Assembly (NCBI RefSeq): GCF_012489685.1
Contig: NC_080044.1
Coordinates: 58,581,507 to 58,645,506 of the forward strand
From: Lotus japonicus
Taxonomy: Eukaryota; Streptophyta; Magnoliopsida; Fabales; Fabaceae
Length of the DNA: 64,000 nucleotides
Direction of reading: 5' to 3'
The notes beneath the pieces are model-generated. The model did no database searches, was not told the origin of the DNA, and was given only the letters and a program-made list of their open reading frames with translations. The translations under genes and the position numbers were made by a program. Shown one piece after another: positions 36,001 through 51,000 of this stretch (position 1 is the first letter of the stretch; the number at the start of each line of letters is the position of its first letter).

Positions 36001-39000
36001 AATGAGCTACAACTTTGAAAAAGAAATTTTGTGAAGTTTCGACTTTTTGGAGGGTCCCGCGATTGTCGGAAGTTGTTAGATGCGGCCGCTCAAGAACATC
36101 AAATTCTCGACACAGTCTGCAATGAAAGGATCACACCTCATGCTACAAGTCGCGAAATTTCAGTCTGATTGAGTCCTCGCGGAGCTAACGTAACGAGCTA
36201 CAACTTTGAAAAAGAACTTTTGTGAAGTTTCGACTTTCTGGAGGGTCCCGCGATTGTCGAAAGCTGTGAGATGCTGCCGCTCAAGAACATCAAATTTTCG
36301 ACACAGTCTACAATGAAAGGATCACACCTCAGGCTACAAGTCGCGAAATTTCAGTCTGATTGAGTCCAAGCGGAGCTAACTTAACGAGCTACAACTTTGA
36401 AAACTAAATTTTGTGAAGTTTCGACTTTTAGGAGTGTCCCGCGATTGTCGGAAGCTGTGAGATGGTGCTGCTCAAGAACATCAATTTCTCGACACTGTCT
36501 GCAATGAAAGGATCACACCTCAGGCTACAAGTTGCGAAATTTCAGTCTGATTGAGGCCACGCGGAGCTAACTTAACGTGCTACAACTTTAAAAAAGAACT
36601 TTTGTGAAGTTTCAACTTTTAGGAGGGTCCCGCGATTGTCGGAAGCTGTTAGATGCGGCCGCTCAAGAACATCAAATTATCGACACAGTCTGCAATGAAA
36701 GGATCACACCTCAGGCTACAAGTCGCGAAATTTCAGTCTGATTGAGGCCTCGCGGAGCTAACATAACGAGCTACAACTTTGAAAAAGAAATTTTGTGAAG
36801 TTTCGACTTTTTGGAGGGTCCCGCGATTGTCGGAAGTTGTTAGATGCGGCCGCTCAAGAACATCAAATTCTCGACACAGTCTGCAATGAAAGGATCACAC
36901 CTCAGGCTACAAGTCGCGAAATTTCAGTCTGATTGAGGCTTGGCGGAGCTAACGTAATGAGCTACAACTTTGAAAAAGAAATTTTGTGAAGTTTCGACTT
37001 TTTGGAGGGTCCCGCGATTGTCGGAAGTTGTTAGATGCGGCCGCTCAAGAACATCAAATTCTCGACACAGTCTGTAATGAAAGGATCACACCTCATGCTA
37101 CAAGTCGCGAAATTTCAGTCTGATTGAGTCCTCGCGGAGCTAACGTAACGAGCTACAACTTTGAAAAAGAACTTTTGTGAAGTTTCGACTTTCTGGAGGG
37201 TCCCGCGATTGTCGAAAGCTGTGAGATGCTGCCGCTCAAGAACATCAAATTTTCGACACAGTCTACAATGAAAGGATCACACCTCAGGCTACAAGTCGCG
37301 AAATTTCAGTCTGATTGAGTCCAAGCGGAGCTAACTTAACGAGCTACAACTTTGAAAACTAAATTTTGTGAAGTTTCGACTTTTAGGAGTGTCCCGCGAT
37401 TGTCGGAAGCTGTGAGATGGTGCTGCTCAAGAACATCAATTTCTCGACACTGTCTGCAATGAAAGGATCACACCTCATGCTACAAGTTGCGAAATTTCAG
37501 TCTGATTGAGGCCACGCGGAGCTAACTTAACGTGCTACAACTTTAAAAAAGAACTTTTGTGAAGTTTCGACTCTTAGGAGGGTCCCGCGATTGTCGGAAG
37601 CTGTTAGATGCGGCCGCTCAAGAACTTCAAATTATCGACACAGTCTGCAATGAAAGGATCACACCTCAGGCTACAAGTCGCGAAATTTCAGTCTGATTGA
37701 GGCCTCGCGGAGCTAACGTAATGAGCTACAACTTTGAAAAAGAAATTTTGTGAAGTTTCGACTTTTGGGAGGGTCCCGCGATTGTCGGAAGTTGTTAGAT
37801 GCGGCCGCTCAAGAACATCAAATTCTCGACACAGTTTGCAATGAAAGGATCACACCTCATGCTACAAGTCGCGAAGTTTCAGTCTGATTGAGTCCCCGCG
37901 GAGCTAACGTAACGAGCTACAACTTTGAAAAAGAACTTTTGTGAAGTTTCGACTTTCTGGAGGCTCCCGCGATTGTCGAAAGCTGTGAGATGCTGCCGAT
38001 CAAGAACATCAAATTTTCGACACAGTCTACAATGAAAGGATCACACCTCAGGCTACAAGTCGCGAAATTTCAGTCTGATTGAGTCCAAGCGGAGCTAACT
38101 TAACGAGCTACAACTTTGAAAACTAAATTTTGTGAAGTTTCGACTTTTAGGAGTGTCCCGCGATTGTCGGAAGCTGTGAGATGGTGCTGCTCAAGAACAT
38201 CAAATTATCGACACAGTCTGCAATGAAAGGATCACACCTCAGGCTACAAGTCGCGAAATTTCAGTCTGATTGAGGCTTCGCGGAGCTAACGTAATGAGCT
38301 ACAACTTTGAAAAAGAAATTTTGTGAAGTTTCGACTTTTTGGAGGGTCCCGCGATTGTCGGAAGTTGTTAGATGCGGCCGCTCAAGAACATCAAATTCTC
38401 GACACAGTCTGCAATGAAAGGATCACACCTCATGCTACAAGTCGCGAAATTTCAGTCTGATTGAGTCCTCGCAGAGCTAACATAACGAGCTACAACTTTG
38501 AAAAAGAACTTTTGTGAAGTTTCGACTTTTGGGAGGGTCCCGCGATTGTCGGAAGCTGTTAGATGCGGCCGCTCAAGAACATCAAATTATCGACACTGTC
38601 TGCAATGAAAGGATCACACCTCAGGCTACAAGTCGCGAAATTTCAGTCTGATTGAGTCCAAGCGGAGCTAACTTAACGAGCTACAACTTTGAAAACTAAA
38701 TTTTGTGAAGTTTCGACTTTTAGGAGTGTCCCGCGATTGTCGTAAGCTGTGAGATGGTGTTGCTCAAGAACATCAATTTCTCGACACTGTCTGCAATGAA
38801 AGGATCACACCTCAGGCTACAAGTTGCGAAATTTCAGTCTGATTGAGGCCACGCGGAGCTAACTTAACGTGCTACAACTTTAAAAAAGAACTTTTGTGAA
38901 GTTTCAACTTTTAGGAGGGTCCCGCGATTGTCGGAAGCTGTTAGATGCGCCCGCTCAAGAACATCAAATTATCGACACAGTCTGCAATGAAAGGATCACA

Positions 39001-42000
39001 CCTCAGGCTACAAGTCGCGAAATTTCAGTCTGATTGAGGCCTCGCGGAGCTAACATAACGAGCTACAACTTTGAAAAAGAAATTTTGTGAAGTTTCGACT
39101 TTTTGGAGGGTCCCGCGATTGTCGGAAGTTGTTAGATGCGGCCGCTCAAGAACATCAAATTCTCGACACAGTCTGCAATGAAAGGATCACACCTCATGCT
39201 ACAAGTCGCGAAATTTCAGTCTGATTGAGACCTCGCGGAGCTAACGTAACGAGCTACAACTTTGAAAAAGAACTTTTGTGAAGTTTCGACTTTTGGGAGG
39301 GTCCCGCGATTGTCGGAAGCTGTTAGATGCGGCCGCTCAAGAACATCAAATTATCGACACAGTCTGCAATGAAAGGATCACACCTCAGGCTACAAGTCGC
39401 GAAATTTCAGTCTGATTGAGTCCAAGCGGAGCTAACTTAACGAGCTACAACTTTGAAAACTAAATTTTGTGAAGTTTCGACTTTTAGGAGTGTCCCGCGA
39501 TTGTCGTAAGCTGTGAGATGGTGTTGCTCAAGAACATCAATTTCTCGACACTGTCTGCAATGAAAGGATCACACCTCAGGCTACAAGTTGCGAAATTTCA
39601 GTCTGATTGAGGCCACGCGGAGCTAACTTAACGTGCTACAACTTTAAAAAAGAACTTTTGTGAAGTTTCGACTTTTAGGAGGGTCCCGCGATTGTCGGAA
39701 GCTGTTAGATGCGGCCGCTCAAGAACTTCAAATTATCGACACAGTCTGCAATGAAAGGATCACACCTCAGGCTACAAGTCGCGAAATTTCAGTCTGATTG
39801 AGGCCTCGCGGAGCTAACGTAATGAGCTACAACTTTAAAAAAGAAATTTTGTGAAGTTTCGACTTTTGGGAGGGTCCCGCGATTGTCGGAAGTTGTTAGA
39901 TGCGGCCGCTCAAGAACATCAAATTCTCGACACAGTTTGCAATGAAAGGATCACACCTCATGCTACAAGTCGCGAAGTTTCAGTCTGATTGAGTCCTCGC
40001 GGAGCTAACGTAACGAGCTACAACTTTGAAAAAGAACTTTTGTGAAGTTTCGACTTTCTGGAGGGTCCCGCGATTGTCGAAAGCTGTGAGATGCTGCCGC
40101 TCAAGAACATCAAATTTTCGACACAGTCTGCAATGAAAGGATCACACCTCAGGCTACAAGTCGCGAAATTTCAGTCTGATTGAGTCCAAGCGGAGCTAAC
40201 TTAACGAGCTACAACTTTGAAAACTAAATTTTGTGAAGTTTCGACTTTTAGGAGTGTCCCGCGATTGTCGGAAGCTGTGAGATGGTGCTGCTCAAGAACA
40301 TCAAATTATCGACACAGTCTGCAATGAAAGGATCACACCTCAGGCTACAAGTCGCGAAATTTCAGTCTGATTGAGGCTTCGCGGAGCTAACGTAATGAGC
40401 TACAACTTTGAAAAAGAAATTTTGTGAAGTTTCGACTTTTTGGAGGGTCCCGCGATTGTCGGAAGTTGTTAGATGCGGCCGCTCAAGAACATCAAATTCT
40501 CGACACAGTCTGTAATGAAAGGATCACACCTCATGCTACAAGTCGCGAAATTTCAGTCTGATTGAGTCCTCGCGGAGCTAACGTAACGAGCTACAACTTT
40601 GAAAAAGAACTTTTGTGAAGTTTCGACTTTCTGGAGGGTCCCGCGATTGTCGAAAGCTGTGAGATGCTGCCGCTCAAGAACATCAAATTTTCGACACAGT
40701 CTACAATGAAAGGATCACACCTCAGGCTACAAGTCGCGAAATTTCAGTCTGATTGAGTCCAAGCGGAGCTAACTTAACGAGCTACAACTTTGAAAACTAA
40801 ATTTTGTGAAGTTTCGACTTTTAGGAGTGTCCCGCGATTGTCGGAAGCTGTGAGATGGTGCTGCTCAAGAACATCAATTTCTCGACACTGTCTGCAATGA
40901 AAGGATCACACCTCAGGCTACAAGTTGCGAAATTTCAGTCTGATTGAGGCCACGCGGAGCTAACTTAACGTGCTACAACTTTAAAAAAGAACTTTTGTGA
41001 AGTTTCAACTTTTAGGAGGGTCCCGCGATTGTCGGAAGCTGTTAGATGCGCCCGCTCAAGAACATCAAATTATCGACACAGTCTGCAATGAAAGGATCAC
41101 ACCTCAGGCTACAAGTCGCGAAATTTCAGTCTGATTGAGGCCTCGCGGAGCTAACATAACGAGCTACAACTTTGAAAAAGAAATTTTGTGAAGTTTCGAC
41201 TTTTTGGAGGGTCCCGCGATTGTCGGAAGTTGTTAGATGCGGCCGCTCAAGAACATCAAATTCTCGACACAGTCTGCAATGAAAGGATCACACCTCATGC
41301 TACAAGTCGCGAAATTTCAGTCTGATTGAGACCTCGCAGAGCTAACGTAACGAGCTACAACTTTGAAAAAGAACTTTTGTGAAGTTTCGACTTTTGGGAG
41401 GGTCCCGCGATTGTCGGAAGCTGTTAGATGCGGCCGCTCAAGAACATCAAATTATCGACACAGTCTGCAATGAAAGGATCACACCTCAGGCTACAAGTCG
41501 CGAAATTTCAGTCTGATTGAGTCCAAGAGGAGCTAACTTAACGAGCTACAACTTTGAAAACTAAATTTTGTGAAGTTTCGACTTTTAGGAGTGTCCCGCG
41601 ATTGTCGTAAGCTGTGAGATGGTGTTGCTCAAGAACATCAATTTCTCGACACTGTCTGCAATGAAAGGATCACACCTCAGGCTACAAGTTGCGAAATTTC
41701 AGTCTGATTGAGGCCACGCGGAGCTAACTTAACGTGCTACAACTTTAAAAAAGAACTTTTGTGAAGTTTCGACTTTTAGGAGGGTCCCGCGATTGTCGGA
41801 AGCTGTTAGATGCGGCCGCTCAAGAACTTCAAATTATCGACACAGTCTGCAATGAAAGGATCACACCTCAGGCTACAAGTCGCGAAATTTCAGTCTGATT
41901 GAGGCCTCGCGGAGCTAACGTAATGAGCTACAACTTTGAAAAAGAAATTTTGTGAAGTTTCGACTTTTGGGAGGGTCCCGCGATTGTCGGAAGTTGTTAG

Positions 42001-45000
42001 ATGCGGCCGCTCAAGAACATCAAATTCTCGACACAGTTTGCAATGAAAGGATCACACCTCATGCTACAAGTCGCGAAGTTTCAGTCTGATTGAGTCCCCG
42101 CGGAGCTAACGTAACGAGCTACAACTTTGAAAAAGAACTTTTGTGAAGTTTCGACTTTCTGGAGGCTCCCGCGATTGTCGAAAGCTGTGAGATGCTGCCG
42201 ATCAAGAACATCAAATTTTCGACACAGTCTACAATGAAAGGATCACACCTCAGGCTACAAGTCGCGAAATTTCAGTCTGATTGAGTCCAAGCGGAGCTAA
42301 CTTAACGAGCTACAACTTTGAAAACTAAATTTTGTGAAGTTTCGACTTTTAGGAGTGTCCCGCGATTGTCGGAAGCTGTGAGATGGTGCTGCTCAAGAAC
42401 ATCAAATTATCGACACAGTCTGCAATGAAAGGATCACACCTCAGGCTACAAGTCGCGAAATTTCAGTCTGATTGAGGCTTCGCGGAGCTAACGTAATGAG
42501 CTACAACTTTGAAAAAGAAATTTTGTGAAGTTTCGACTTTTTGGAGGGTCCCGCGATTGTCGGAAGTTGTTAGATGCGGCCGCTCAAGAACATCAAATTC
42601 TCGACACAGTCTGCAATGAAAGGATCACACCTCATGCTACAAGTCGCGAAATTTCAGTCTGATTGAGTCCTCGCAGAGCTAACATAACGAGCTACAACTT
42701 TGAAAAAGAACTTTTGTGAAGTTTCGACTTTTGGGAGGGTCCCGCGATTGTCGGAAGCTGTTAGATGCGGCCGCTCAAGAACATCAAATTATCGACACTG
42801 TCTGCAATGAAAGGATCACACCTCAGGCTACAAGTCGCGAAATTTCAGTCTGATTGAGGCCTCGCGGAGCTAACATAACGAGCTACAACTTTGAAAAAGA
42901 AATTTTGTGAAGTTTCGACTTTTTGGAGGGTCCCGCGATTGTCGGAAGTTGTTAGATGCGGCCGCTCAAGAACATCAAATTCTCGCAACAGTCTGCAATG
43001 AAAGGATCACACCTCATGCTACAAGTCGCGAAATTTCAGTCTGATTGAGACCTCGCGGAGCTAACGTAACGAGCTACAACTTTGAAAAAGAACTTTTGTG
43101 AAGTTTCGACTTTTGGGAGGGTCCCGCGATTGTCGGAAGCTGTTAGATGCGGCCGCTCAAGAACATCAAATTATCGACACAGTCTGCAATGAAAGGATCA
43201 CACCTCAGGCTACAAGTCGCGAAATTTCAGTCTGATTGAGTCCAAGCGGAGCTAACTTAACGAGCTACAACTTTGAAAACTAAATTTTGTGAAGTTTCGA
43301 CTTTTAGGAGTGTCCCGCGATTGTCGTAAGCTGTGAGATGGTGTTGCTCAAGAACATCAATTTCTCGACACTGTCTGCAATGAAAGGATCACAACTCAGG
43401 CTACAAGTTGCGAAATTTCAGTCTGATTGAGGCCACGCGGAGCTAACTTAACGTGCTACAACTTTAAAAAAGAACTTTTGTGAAGTTTCGACTTTTAGGA
43501 GGGTCCCGCGATTGTCGGAAGCTGTTAGATGCGGCCGCTCAAGAACTTCAAATTAGCGACACAGTCTGCAATGAAAGGATCACACCTCAGGCTACAAGTC
43601 GCGAAATTTCAGTCTGATTGAGGCCTCGCGGAGCTAACGTAATGAGCTACAACTTTGAAAAAGAAATTTTGTGAAGTTTCGACTTTTGGGAGGGTCCCGC
43701 GATTGTCGGAAGTTGTTAGATGCGGCCGCTCAAGAACATCAAATTCTCGACACAGTTTGCAATGAAAGGATCACACCTCATGCTACAAGTCGCGAAGTTT
43801 CAGTCTGATTGAGTCCTCGCGGAGCTAACGTAACGAGCTACAACTTTGAAAAAGAACTTTTGTGAAGTTTCGACTTTCTGGAGGGTCCCGCGATTGTCGA
43901 AAGCTGTGAGATGCTGCCGCTCAAGAACATCAAATTTTCGACACAGTCTGCAATGAAAGGATCACACCTCAGGCTACAAGTCGCGAAATTTCAGTCTGAT
44001 TGAGTCCAAGCGGAGCTAACTTAACGAGCTACAACTTTGAAAACTAAATTTTGTGAAGTTTCGACTTTTAGGAGTGTCCCGCGATTGTCGGAAGCTGTGA
44101 GATGGTGCTGCTCAAGAACATCAAATTATCGACACAGTCTGCAATGAAAGGATCACACCTCAGGCTACAAGTCGCGAAATTTCAGTCTGATTGAGGCTTC
44201 GCGGAGCTAACGTAATGAGCTACAACTTTGAAAAAGAAATTTTGTGAAGTTTCGACTTTTTGGAGGGTCCCGCGATTGTCGGAAGTTGTTAGATGCGGCC
44301 GCTCAAGAACATCAAATTCTCGACACAGTCTGCAATGAAAGGATCACACCTCATGCTACAAGTCGCGAAATTTCAGTCTGATTGAGTCCTCGCGGAGCTA
44401 ACGTAACGAGCTACAACTTTGAAAAAGAACTTTTGTGAAGTTTTGACTTTCTGGAGGGTCCCGCGATTGTCGAAAGCTGTGAGATGCTGCCGCTCAAGAA
44501 CATCAAATTTTCGACACAGTCTACAATGAAAGGATCACACCTCAGGCTACAAGTCGCGAAATTTCAGTCTGATTGAGTCCAAGCGGAGCTAACTTAACAA
44601 GCTACAACTTTGAAAACTAAATTTTGTGAAGTTTCGACTTTTAGGAGTGTCCCGCGATTGTCGGAAGCTGTGAGATGGTGCTGCTCAAGAACATCAATTT
44701 CTCGACACTGTCTGCAATGAAAGGATCACACCTCAGGCTACAAGTTGCGAAATTTCAGTCTGATTGAGGCCACGCGGAGCTAACTTAACGTGCTACAACT
44801 TTAAAAAAGAACTTTTGTGAAGTTTCAACTTTTAGGAGGGTCCCGCGATTGTCGGAAGCTGTTAGATGCGGCCGCTCAAGAACATCAAATTATCGACACA
44901 GTCTGCAATGAAAGGATCACACCTCAGGCTACAAGTCGCGAAATTTCAGTCTGATTGAGGCCTCGCGGAGCTAACATAACGAGCTACAACTTTGAAAAAG

Positions 45001-48000
45001 AAATTTTGTGAAGTTTCGACTTTTTGGAGGGTCCCGCGATTGTCGGAAGTTGTTAGATGCGGCTCCTCAAGAACATCAAATTCTCGACACAATCTGCAAT
45101 GAAAGGATCACACCTCATGCTACAAGTCGCGAAATTTCAGTCTGATTGAGTCCTCGCAGAGCTAAAGTAACGAGCTACAACTTTGAAAAAGAACTTTTGT
45201 GAAGTTTCGACTTTTGGGAGGGTCCCGCGATTGTCGGAAGCTGTTAGATGCGGCCGCTCAAGAACATCAAATTATCGACACAGTCTGCAATGAAAGGATC
45301 ACACCTCAGGCTACAATTCGCGAAATTTCAGTCTGATTGAGTCCAAGCGGAGCTAACTTAACGAGCTACAACTTTGAAAACTAAATTTTGTGAGGTTTCG
45401 ACTTTTAGGAGTGTCCCGCGATTGTCGTAAGCTGTGAGATGGTGTTGCTCAAGAACATCAATTTCTCGACACTGTCTGCAATGAAAGGATCACACCTCAG
45501 GCTACAAGTTGCAAAATTTCAGTCTGATTGAGGCCACGCGGAGCTAACTTAACGTGCTACAACTTTAAAAAAGAACTTTTGTGAAGTTTCAACTTTTAGG
45601 AGGGTCCCGCGATTGTCGGAAGCTGTTAGATGCGCCCGCTCAAGAACATCAAATTATCGACACAGTCTGCAATGAAAGGATCACACCTCAGGCTACAAGT
45701 CGCGAAATTTCAGTCTGATTGAGGCCTCGCGGAGCTAACATAACGAGCTACAACTTTGAAAAAGAAATTTTGTCAAGTTTCGACTTTTTGGAGGGTCCCG
45801 CGATTGTCGGAAGTTGTTAGATGCGGCCGCTCAAGAACATCAAATTCTCGACACAGTCTGCAATGAAAGGATCACACCTCATGCTACAAGTCGCGAAATT
45901 TCAGTCTGATTGAGACCTCGCGGAGCTAACGTAACGAGCTACAACTTTGAAAAAGAACTTTTGTGAAGTTTCGACTTTTGGGAGGGTCCCGCGATTGTCG
46001 GAAGCTGTTAGATGCGGCCGCTCAAGAACATCAAATTATCGACACAGTCTGCAATGAAAGGATCACACCTCAGGCTACAAGTCGCGAAATTTCAGTCTGA
46101 TTGAGTCCAAGCGGAGCTAACTTAACGAGCTACAACTTTGAAAACTAAATTTTGTGAAGTTTCGACTTTTAGGAGTGTCCCGCGATTGTCGTAAGCTGTG
46201 AGATGGTGTTGCTCAAGCACATCAATTTCTCGACACTGTCTGCAATGAAAGGATCACACCTCAGGCTACAAGTTGCGAAATTTCAGTCTGATTGAGGCCA
46301 CGCGGAGCTAACTTAACGTGCTACAACTTTAAAAAAGAACTTTTGTGAAGTTTCGACTTTTAGGAGGGTCCCGCGATTGTCGGAAGCTGTTAGATGCGGC
46401 CGCTCAAGAACTTCAAATTATCGACACAGTCTGCAATGAAAGGATCACACCTCAGGCTACAAGTCGCGAAATTTCAGTCTGATTGAGGCCTCGCGGAGCT
46501 AACGTAATGAGCTACAACTTTGAAAAAGAAATTTTGTGAAGTTTCGACTTTTGGGAGGGTCCCGCGATTGTCGGAAGTTGTTAGATGCGGCCGCTCAAGA
46601 ACATCAAATTCTCGACACAGTTTGCAATGAAAGGATCACACCTCATGCTACAAGTCGCGAAGTTTCAGTCTGATTGAGTCCTCGCGGAGCTAACGTAACG
46701 AGCTACAACTTTGAAAAAGAACTTTTGTGAAGTTTCGACTTTCTGGAGGGTCCCGCGATTGTCGAAAGCTGTGAGATGCTGCCGCTCAAGAACATCAAAT
46801 TTTCGACACAGTCTGCAATGAAAGGATCACACCTCAGGCTACAAGTCGCGAAATTTCAGTCTGATTGAGTCCAAGCGGAGCTAACTTAACGAGCTACAAC
46901 TTTGAAAACTAAATTTTGTGAAGTTTCGACTTTTAGGAGTGTCCCGCGATTGTCGGAAGCTGTGAGATGGTGCTGCTCAAGAACATCAAATTATCGACAC
47001 AGTCTGCAATGAAAGGATCACACCTCAGGCTACAAGTCGCGAAATTTCAGTCTGATTGAGGCTTCGCGGAGCTAACGTAATGAGCTACAACTTTGAAAAA
47101 GAAATTTTGTGAAGTTTCGACTTTTTGGAGGGTCCCGCGATTGTCGGAAGTTGTTAGATGCGGCCGCTCAAGAACATCAAATTCTCGACACAGTCTGCAA
47201 TGAAAGGATCACACCTCATGCTACAAGTCGCGAAATTTCAGTCTGATTGAGTCCTCGCGGAGCTAACGTAACGAGCTACAACTTTGAAAAAGAACTTTTG
47301 TGAAGTTTCGACTTTCTGGAGGGTCCCGCGATTGTCGAAAGCTGTGAGATGCTGCCGCTCAAGAACATCAAATTTTCGACACAGTCTACAATGAAAGGAT
47401 CACACCTCAGGCTACAAGTCGCGAAATTTCAGTCTGATTGAGTCCAAGCGGAGCTAACTTAACGAGCTACAACTTTGAAAACTAAATTTTGTGAAGTTTC
47501 GACTTTTAGGAGTGTCCCGCGATTGTCGGAAGCTGTGAGATGGTGCTGCTCAAGAACATCAATTTCTCGACACTGTCTGCAATGAAAGGATCACACCTCA
47601 GGCTACAAGTTGCGAAATTTCAGTCTGATTGAGGCCACGCGGAGCTAACTTAACGTGCTACAACTTTAAAAAAGAACTTTTGTGAAGTTTCGACTTTTAG
47701 GAGGGTCCCGCGATTGTCGGAAGCTGTTAGATGCGGCCGCTCAAGAACTTCAAATTATCGACACAGTCTGCAATGAAAGGATCACACCTCAGGCTACAAG
47801 TCGCGAAATTTCAGTCTGATTGAGGCCTCGCGGAGCTAACGTAATGAGCTACAACTTTGAAAAAGAAATTTTGTGAAGTTTCGACTTTTGGGAGGGTCCC
47901 GCGATTGTCGGAAGTTGTTAGATGCGGCCGCTCAAGAACATCAAATTCTCGACACAGTTTGCAATGAAAGGATCACACCTCATGCTACAAGTCGCGAAGT

Positions 48001-51000
48001 TTCAGTCTGATTGAGTCCTCGCGGAGCTAACGTAACGAGCTACAACTTTGAAAAAGAACTTTTGTGAAGTTTCGACTTTCTGGAGGGTCCCGCGATTGTC
48101 GAAAGCTGTGAGATGCTGCCGCTCAAGAACATCAAATTTTCGACACAGTCTGCAATGAAAGGATCACACCTCAGGCTACAAGTCGCGAAATTTCAGTCTG
48201 ATTGAGTCCAAGCGGAGCTAACTTAACGAGCTACAACTTTGAAAACTAAATTTTGTGAAGTTTCGACTTTTAGGAGTGTCCCGCGATTGTCGGAAGCTGT
48301 GAGATGGTGCTGCTCAAGAACATCAAATTATCGACACAGTCTGCAATGAAAGGATCACACCTCAGGCTACAAGTCGCGAAATTTCAGTCTGATTGAGGCT
48401 TCGCGGAGCTAACGTAATGAGCTACAACTTTGAAAAAGAAATTTTGTGAAGTTTCGACTTTTTGGAGGGTCCCGCGATTGTCGGAAGTTGTTAGATGCGG
48501 CCGCTCAAGAACATCAAATTCTCGACACAGTCTGCAATGAAAGGATCACACCTCATGCTACAAGTCGCGAAATTTCAGTCTGATTGAGTCCTCGCGGAGC
48601 TAACGTAACGAGCTACAACTTTGAAAAAGAACTTTTGTGAAGTTTCGACTTTCTGGAGGGTCCCGCGATTGTCGAAAGCTGTGAGATGCTGCCGCTCAAG
48701 AACATCAAATTTTCGACACAGTCTACAATGAAAGGATCACACCTCAGGCTACAAGTCGCGAAATTTCAGTCTGATTGAGTCCAAGCGGAGCTAACTTAAC
48801 GAGCTACAACTTTGAAAACTAAATTTTGTGAAGTTTCGACTTTTAGGAGTGTCCCGCGATTGTCGGAAGCTGTGAGATGGTGCTGCTCAAGAACATCAAT
48901 TTCTCGACACTGTCTGCAATGAAAGGATCACACCTCAGGCTACAAGTTGCGAAATTTCAGTCTGATTGAGGCCACGCGGAGCTAACTTAACGTGCTACAA
49001 CTTTAAAAAAGAACTTTTGTGAAGTTTCAACTTTTAGGAGGGTCCCGCGATTGTCGGAAGCTGTTAGATGCGCCCGCTCAAGAACATCAAATTATCGACA
49101 CAGTCTGCAATGAAAGGATCACACCTCAGGCTACAAGTCGCGAAATTTCAGTCTGATTGAGGCCTCGCGGAGCTAACATAACGAGCTACAACTTTGAAAA
49201 AGAAATTTTGTGAAGTTTCGACTTTTTGGAGGGTCCCGCGATTGTCGGAAGTTGTTAGATGCGGCTCCTCAAGAACATCAAATTCTCGACACAATCTGCA
49301 ATGAAAGGATCACACCTCATGCTACAAGTCGCGAAATTTCAGTCTGATTGAGTCCTCGCAGAGCTAACGTAACGAGCTACAACTTTGAAAAAGAACTTTT
49401 GTGAAGTTTCGACTTTTGGGAGGGTCCCGCGATTGTCCGAAGCTGTTAGATGCGGCCGCTCAAGAACATCAAATTATCGACACAGTCTGCAATGAAAGGA
49501 TCACACCTCAGGCTACAAGTCGCGAAATTTCAGTCTGATTGAGTCCAAGCGGAGCTAACTTAACGAGCTACAACTTTGAAAACTAAATTTTGTGAAGTTT
49601 CGACTTTTAGGAGTGTCCCGCGATTGTCGTAAGCTGTGAGATGGTGTTGCTCAAGAACATCAATTTCTCGACACTGTCTGCAATGAAAGGATCACACCTC
49701 AGGCTACAAGTTGCGAAATTTCAGTCTGATTGAGGCCACGCGGAGCTAACTTAACGTGCTACAACTTTAAAAAAGAACTTTTGTGAAGTTTCGACTTTTA
49801 GAGGGGTCCCGCGATTGTCGGAAGCTGTTAGATGCGGCCCGCTCAAGAACTTCAAATATCGACACAGTCTGCAATGAAAGGATCACACCTCAGCTACAAG
49901 TGCGAAATTTCAGTCTGATTGAGGCCAAGCGGAGCTAACTTAACGTGCTACAACTTTGAAAAGAAATTTTGTGAAGTTTCGACTTTGGGAGGGTCCCGCG
50001 ATTGTCGGAAGTTGTTAGATGCGGCCGCTCAAGAACATCAAATTCTCGACACAGTTTGCAATGAAAGGATCACACCTCATGCTACAAGTCGCGAAGTTTC
50101 AGTCTGATTGAGTCCTCGCGGAGCTAACGTAACGAGCTACAACTTTGAAAAAGAACTTTTGTGAAGTTTCGACTTTCTGGAGGGTCCCGCGATTGTCGAA
50201 AGCTGTGAATGCTGCCGCTCAAGAACATCAAATTTTCGACACAGTCTGCAATGAAAGGATCACACCTCAGGCTACAAGTCGCGAAATTTCAGTCTGATTG
50301 AGTCCAAGCGGAGCTAACTTAACGAGCTACAACTTTGAAAACTAATTTTGTGAAGTTTCGACTTTTAGGAGTGTCCCGCGATTGTCGGAAGCTGTGAGAT
50401 GGTGCTGCTCAAGAACATCAAATTATCGACACAGTCTGCAATGAAAGGATCACACCTCAGGCTACAAGTCGCGAAATTTCAGTCTGATTGAGGCTTCGCG
50501 GAGCTAACGTAATGAGCTACAACTTTGAAAAAGAAATTTTGTGAAGTTTCGACTTTTTGGAGGGTCCCGCGATTGTCGGAAGTTGTTAGATGCGGCCGCT
50601 CAAGAACATCAAATTCTCGACACAGTCTGCAATGAAAGGATCACACCTCATGCTACAAGTCGCGAAATTTCAGTCTGATTGAGTCCTCGCGAGCTAACGT
50701 AACGAGCTACAACTTTGAAAAAGAAGTTTTGTGAAGTTTCGACTTTTGGGAGGTCCCGCGATTGTCGGAAGCTGTTAGATGCGGCCGCTCAAGAACATCA
50801 AATTATCGACACAGTCTGCAATGAAAGGATCACACCTCAGGCTACAAGTCGCGAAATTTCAGTCTGATTGAGTCCAAGCGGAGCTAACTTAACGAGCTAC
50901 AACTTTGAAAACTAAATTTTGTGAAGTTTCGACTTTTAGGAGTGTCCCGCGATTGTCGTAAGCTGTGAGATGGTGTTGCTTAAGAACATCAATTTCTCGA

